Shown: piece after piece, positions 23,817 through 26,708 of the stretch | How the letters are laid out: each line of letters begins with the position of its first letter | Numbering within the stretch: the stretch's first letter is position 1 | Assembly: GCA_964500965.1 (NCBI GenBank) | Contig: CAZCQZ010000029.1 | Coordinates: forward strand, 1-26,708 | Origin: JAISGQ01 sp964500965 | GTDB taxonomy: Bacteria; Bacillota; Clostridia; Oscillospirales; Acutalibacteraceae | Length of the DNA stretch: 26,708 nt | Reading direction: 5' to 3' | Program-made: the position numbers and the translations under genes | The notes under the pieces: generated by a model | The model's input: the letters and a program-made list of their open reading frames with translations, nothing else | Database searches by the model: none | Told to the model about the DNA's origin: nothing

Positions 23817-23843
23817 TCAATCCGAAAGAAAGAAGGCTCGAAC

Positions 23844-24341
23844 GTGGGAAATTTCAGCAGAGAAAAGCAGGCGGCAAAAAAGGAGCTTAAACTCTCAAAA
23901 CGCAACGGGAGCTACGGCAAAAAGGAGTTTAAAAAGCATCTTAAAATATGCGCCGTTATCGCTCTGGTCGTTGCAATCCCCCTTTCCGTGTGGCTCATAT
24001 CGCTTATGAAGCTTGAGGGAGACAAATATCTTGTTGAGGGAGAGCTTCTTGTAAACGAGGTTGACACCACCTATATTGATGACGGAATTTATTACGCGCG
24101 CTATGAAAGCGGCAGTCTTTCCGCCACTGTGGGCGTAACGGTATCCGAGGGGAAAATTGCCGAAATAGCTATTTACGATTATGAAAATATAAGCATTGAA
24201 AAGGCGGAAACGCTGTTTGCGGACGTTATTGAGTATCAGATGCTTAACACTCCCAACGCAGACCGCGACTACAGCGAGATTATATTGCTGAAAACCGTTG
24301 AAGCCGCACTTACCGCATTATCTACGGTCATGCCGTCGTAA
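23844..24341 (+). CDS. Membrane-anchored FMN_bind-like protein, degenerate
   Basis: A 165-residue protein with a basic cytoplasmic N-terminus (1-32), one helix (about 33-55) and an outside domain. The outer part reads DDGIYYARYESG (79-90), ATVGVTVSEGKIAEIAIYDY (94-113), then a helix and ILLKTVEAALTAL (147-159). This is the architecture of FMN_bind domains, where DG.Y is followed by V.V.V.dGkI..I and a final AV..AL helix. The expected SGAT segment with the flavinylated Thr is replaced by TPNADRDYSE (136-145), so covalent FMN is unlikely. Start is GTG at 23844 with a weak GAAGG site; it lies 27 nt after the TRIC-family gene and ends before a strong terminator. The FMN_bind relation is an inference from pattern. 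Confidence 0.65.
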   Translation: MGNFSREKQAAKKELKLSKRNGSYGKKEFKKHLKICAVIALVVAIPLSVWLISLMKLEGDKYLVEGELLVNEVDTTYIDDGIYYARYESGSLSATVGVTVSEGKIAEIAIYDYENISIEKAETLFADVIEYQMLNTPNADRDYSEIILLKTVEAALTALSTVMPS

Positions 24342-24361
24342 AATAAACTGTAGCAAGTACA

Positions 24362-24399
24362 GCGGCAGTAAAAACTTTCGCTTTTACTGCCGCCTTTTT
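24362..24399 (+). terminator. Terminator of the TRIC/FMN_bind-like operon
   Basis: 12-bp stem GCGGCAGTAAAA (24362-24373) with its reverse complement (24382-24393), 8-nt loop, then C and T5 (24395-24399). It lies about 20 nt after the upstream stop. Confidence 0.85.
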
Positions 24400-24445
24400 A
24401 TAAAATTTACATGTTTTGCTTTTGTTTTTTGTCTTCCGCTTTAAT

Positions 24446-24466
24446 ATTCAAAGCTTTGCTTTGAAT
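24446..24466 (-). terminator. Hairpin after the lipoprotein gene
   Basis: 9-bp arms ATTCAAAGC (24446-24454) and GCTTTGAAT (24458-24466) with a 3-nt loop, about 30 nt past the lipoprotein stop. It belongs to the AATCAAAGC palindrome family seen elsewhere; there is little T-run, so termination is uncertain. Confidence 0.45.
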
Positions 24467-24494
24467 GAGAGGTAGTAAAAATCTCTCCCCCTTT

Positions 24495-25742
24495 TTATTC
24501 GTCATCTTCGCTGTAAATTTGTATAAAGTTTATTTTGCCCTCGGCAATTTCCGATTTGAGCAGAGCGTAGCACGGTCTGTAGTTATCTCCCACAAAATAC
24601 ACCGCGTCCTTTGTAGCTTCATAAAACATCTGTGAACTCAGGATGTCGGCAACGCCACGTTCTTTCGGTGTTTCTCCCTGAGCAATCAGGTTTCCGCTCA
24701 GGTCATAAACTCGGATTATGTACGGTGCATCGGGACTTTTTGAGTTACCGTATTCTTCTGCATAGATATAAGTTCCGTCACAATAGGCAGCATAATCCTT
24801 TGGCGTATCAACCGTAAAAAGTTTTTCGTATAACTTTGTTTCAAGGTCATAGGTGTATATTTCCGAAAAATTTTCAGTATTTTTAAAATATGCCAAATTA
24901 TCGTTAAAAAACATCAGACTTAAGTTTTCGGGGATTTCTAAAAGCTCTTTTGTTTCAAAATCATACAGATAATTTTTCCATATGTTACTGTTTTTCGGAT
25001 TGGAACAGTAAATTCCGAGATGATTTTTATACGGTTTTACTGCTGACAGACCGGTGAAATAATAATCGGAGGAAATAACAAACTCAACATTTTCCCTTGT
25101 GGCGTTTTTTTCCTCAACACTGATTCGGAATATCTGTGCCTTATCTTCCTCGTAGGATATATCCATGTAGTACATATATCCGTCGGACATAATTCCGGTT
25201 CGTGTCGCACCTAATACAAAGAGATTTTGGTCAGCGGTAAGCTCAGAACGGTGATTTGTTCCGTCAAGTGCCATGCTTTTTAATCCCGAAGAACCGTTAG
25301 AATAGTAAATTCTGCTGTTATATACACCCATGAGAGGGTCAGATATATATGCATTGCACATCATGCTGTTGTGCCTGCAGTTTGGTTTTCCGCAAAGGGG
25401 AATCCAGGGACCCAGCGGAGATTCCGCATATTCGACTATATATAAGTCGCCAATTTCGCAACTGTAATCAAAATCATTTTCAAAATACGTTCCGATGTTA
25501 GTGCTCACAAAATATCCACCGCCATAAGAGGCGTTTTGTGTACGCGTCTCGTAGCCCTCTGTTGTCACATTTTGCCAGTAATCACTTGAAAAATCGTTGG
25601 CGGAGAAACTTGACGGATTGTTAACCTGAGAAGAAACATCGGGTGAATTTTGAGAATCGCCAGAATCGGAACAGCCTCCGAAAACTAATGCGATTACAAG
25701 AACAAACGTTAGAATTAGAGTGAATAGCTTTATCTTTTTCAT
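24495..25742 (-). CDS. Surface lipoprotein with beta-propeller-like repeats
   Basis: A 415-residue lipoprotein of unknown function. The signal peptide (1-23) ends in a lipobox-like FGGC with Cys24, followed by a Ser/Asn-rich linker (25-60). The body has repeating short blocks of the form 'YY......I..YDLETK' or 'IYRISV', for example IYYSNGSSGLKSMALDG (145-161), YMYYMDI, NYLYDFETKEL and IYTYDLETKLYEKLF, typical of DUF5050-like propellers. A compact C-x4-C-x-H-x4-C cluster (C117, C122, H124, C129) could bind metal. No good ribosome site is visible (GCGAGA). A paralogue with a near-identical C-terminus lies at 26644, so this is one of a tandem family. Confidence 0.8.
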   Translation of the reverse strand: MKKIKLFTLILTFVLVIALVFGGCSDSGDSQNSPDVSSQVNNPSSFSANDFSSDYWQNVTTEGYETRTQNASYGGGYFVSTNIGTYFENDFDYSCEIGDLYIVEYAESPLGPWIPLCGKPNCRHNSMMCNAYISDPLMGVYNSRIYYSNGSSGLKSMALDGTNHRSELTADQNLFVLGATRTGIMSDGYMYYMDISYEEDKAQIFRISVEEKNATRENVEFVISSDYYFTGLSAVKPYKNHLGIYCSNPKNSNIWKNYLYDFETKELLEIPENLSLMFFNDNLAYFKNTENFSEIYTYDLETKLYEKLFTVDTPKDYAAYCDGTYIYAEEYGNSKSPDAPYIIRVYDLSGNLIAQGETPKERGVADILSSQMFYEATKDAVYFVGDNYRPCYALLKSEIAEGKINFIQIYSEDDE

Positions 25743-25777
25743 ATGTGTTTCTCGCTTTCGTTGTAATAATATAATGT

Positions 25778-25790
25778 TTTCCCGGCACGG
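25778..25790. repeat. Left arm of a 13-bp inverted repeat
   Basis: TTTCCCGGCACGG; its exact reverse complement is at 26245-26257. The pair brackets the small secreted-protein gene. Confidence 0.6.
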
Positions 25791-25801
25791 TAGTAGGTTG
25801 T

Positions 25802-26215
25802 TTAACTATATTTAATAGTTTTGTTGAAAATCAACTGACTTTTTACAACAAACTTGTTGTTCAGTGAGTGCATGCAAGCTCCATCGGAGGGAATTGTATC
25901 TTTCCAACCGTTAGCACCGGTATCACTGCCGTTAACGGTGCGAGTTGCAACATCAACCCAATCGGAAATTGTCTCTACTCCATTAACTTTTTGCTGATAA
26001 TAATACTTATATCTGCCTGAAACTGAGATTGTTGCAGTACCGTTATAAGTAAGCCTTGCCGAAACAGAACGCATATCAATGGTGTGTGTTGCAGTACCGT
26101 TTGTATACTCGTACGTGGCAACCTTGGCATAAGCGGTTATGCCTGCCATTGAAAAGACCGTTGCGCATACCAGCATAGCGCACAAAATCTTGACGAATCT
26201 TTTTGAATTTCGCAA
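25802..26215 (-). CDS. Small secreted protein, unknown
   Basis: A 137-residue exported protein I cannot assign. A signal peptide (1-30) has a basic start, a hydrophobic core (about 10-25) and a likely cleavage site after AYA (28-30). The mature part is rich in Thr, Ser, Tyr and Val, with ATHTIDMRSVSARLTYNGTA (about 42-61) and GRYKYYYQQKVNG (67-79), which looks like all-beta structure. It has no lipobox or cell-wall anchor. The start codon is TTG at 26215 with a strong AAAGGAGG site 8 nt upstream. It lies between two lipoprotein paralogues and is bracketed by a 13-bp inverted repeat. Confidence 0.75.
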   Translation of the reverse strand: MRNSKRFVKILCAMLVCATVFSMAGITAYAKVATYEYTNGTATHTIDMRSVSARLTYNGTATISVSGRYKYYYQQKVNGVETISDWVDVATRTVNGSDTGANGWKDTIPSDGACMHSLNNKFVVKSQLIFNKTIKYS

Positions 26216-26643
26216 ACGAAATTCCTCCTTTTAATAGTTTATCTCCGTGCCGGGAAATTTAAACCGCAGATACAAACATTTCCGTTTATATCTGTTGTTT
26301 ACTGCTAGGTGTTTTAAATACTTTTCACTTCAAAATTACACATTTTGAACAGCTCTTAAAATTGCCCTCCATATATAACACAATTTAGAAAGGCAAAATG
26401 TGACACGATTTTGAGAAAAAAATAAATTTCGTATACATAGACAAAAATATCTTTGTGTATATGTTGATTGTAACGAGAAAAACTGTGCAAAAATTGCGTC
26501 AAAGGGCGGTTTGCAAAATTCTATGCCTCACTTTTGTTTTTGTCTGCCGAGCCGGGGAAACTTAACCGTTCACCCGGCTCCCCTTGTCAGGGGAGCAATC
26601 AAAGCTTTGATTGAGGGGGAGTATAGAAGCCTCAACCCCCTTT
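26216..26643. other. Gene-free spacer with repeats at the right end
   Basis: No gene is supported. It holds the right arm of the 13-bp inverted repeat (26245-26257) and, at 26549-26568, a near-copy of the sequence that follows it (GCCGGGAAATTTAAACCG versus GCCGGGGAAACTTAACCG). It then has a hairpin GCTCCCC/GGGGAGC (26577-26583 with 26590-26596) joined to an 18-bp perfect palindrome (26596-26613). The last two lie 30-65 nt past the stop of the next lipoprotein gene and may end its transcript. No clear promoter for the secreted protein was found. Confidence 0.55.
26577..26613 (-). terminator. Double palindrome after the second lipoprotein gene
   Basis: A 7-bp hairpin GCTCCCC/GGGGAGC (26577-26596) abuts the 18-bp palindrome CAATCAAAGCTTTGATTG (26596-26613). 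Position just past a minus-strand stop suggests a terminator role. The sequences belong to the REP-like family found near the gap. Confidence 0.45.
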
Positions 26644-26708
26644 TTATTCATCTTCTTCGCTGTAAATCTGAATGAAGTTAATTTTCCCCTCGGCAATTTC
26701 CGATTTGA
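26644..26708 (-). CDS. Second lipoprotein paralogue, C-terminal end only
   Basis: The window ends inside this gene. The 20 codons visible read KSEIAEGKINFIQIYSEEDE and then TAA, differing from the end of the lipoprotein at 24495 (KSEIAEGKINFIQIYSEDDE) by one residue. DNA identity continues into the bases just after the stop (a CCCCC then TTTTTATTC run), so this is a recent tandem duplicate or a conversion tract. The rest of the gene is outside. Confidence 0.85.
   Translation of the reverse strand, partial: KSEIAEGKINFIQIYSEEDE

Overview
The window looks like chromosomal DNA from a Gram-positive Clostridia member, most likely Oscillospiraceae/Ruminococcaceae. The evidence is an hrcA-grpE-dnaK-dnaJ heat-shock cluster behind a perfect CIRCE operator, a GH94 phosphorylase that strongly resembles the Ruminococcus albus cellobiose phosphorylase, AGGAGG-type ribosome binding sites, sigma-A promoters with 17-bp spacing, lipoproteins with Gram-positive style signal peptides, and many short palindromic intergenic repeats. 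No tRNA, rRNA, CRISPR array or complete insertion sequence was seen. A 100-base run of N (14186-14285) marks a scaffold gap that falls inside a repeat.

Layout from left to right. At 1-170 (minus) is the N-terminus of pyruvate phosphate dikinase. A spacer follows with a 105-bp MITE-like inverted-repeat element. A three-gene minus-strand operon (2370 down to 638) encodes a four-helix membrane protein with an acidic tail, an unrecognised soluble protein and a DUF3788 protein. From 11678 down to 2539 (minus) lies a full oligopeptide ABC transporter, oppA-oppB-oppC-oppD-oppF, with a small DUF3899-like membrane protein overlapping oppF by 4 nt. Four of the five Opp subunits are enlarged: OppA is 824 aa, OppC carries about 230 extra exocytoplasmic residues, OppD about 365 extra residues after the Q-loop, and OppF about 95 extra residues before the Q-loop.

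At 12689-14047 (plus) is a compact vitamin B12 uptake unit. It has a sigma-A promoter, a cobalamin riboswitch with an intrinsic terminator, a membrane-anchored DUF4430 (transcobalamin-C-like) protein and an ECF transporter S component. Repeat-rich DNA and the N gap separate it from the heat-shock genes. The order hrcA, grpE, dnaK, dnaJ runs right to left (19742 to 14524); dnaJ is set apart by 678 bp of highly palindromic DNA and appears to have its own promoter.

At 20187 (plus) is a small XRE regulator preceded by two copies of a TGACA-N9-TGTCA dyad. At 22967-20568 (minus) is the cellobiose phosphorylase. Divergent from it are a TRIC/UPF0126-family membrane protein and a membrane-anchored FMN_bind-like protein that lacks the flavinylation threonine. 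The right end holds a lipoprotein gene, a small secreted protein, and the C-terminus of a second, paralogous lipoprotein that runs off the window. Three themes tie the genes together: peptide and cobamide scavenging, intracellular phosphorolysis of cellodextrins feeding glycolysis and PPDK, and standard chaperone control.
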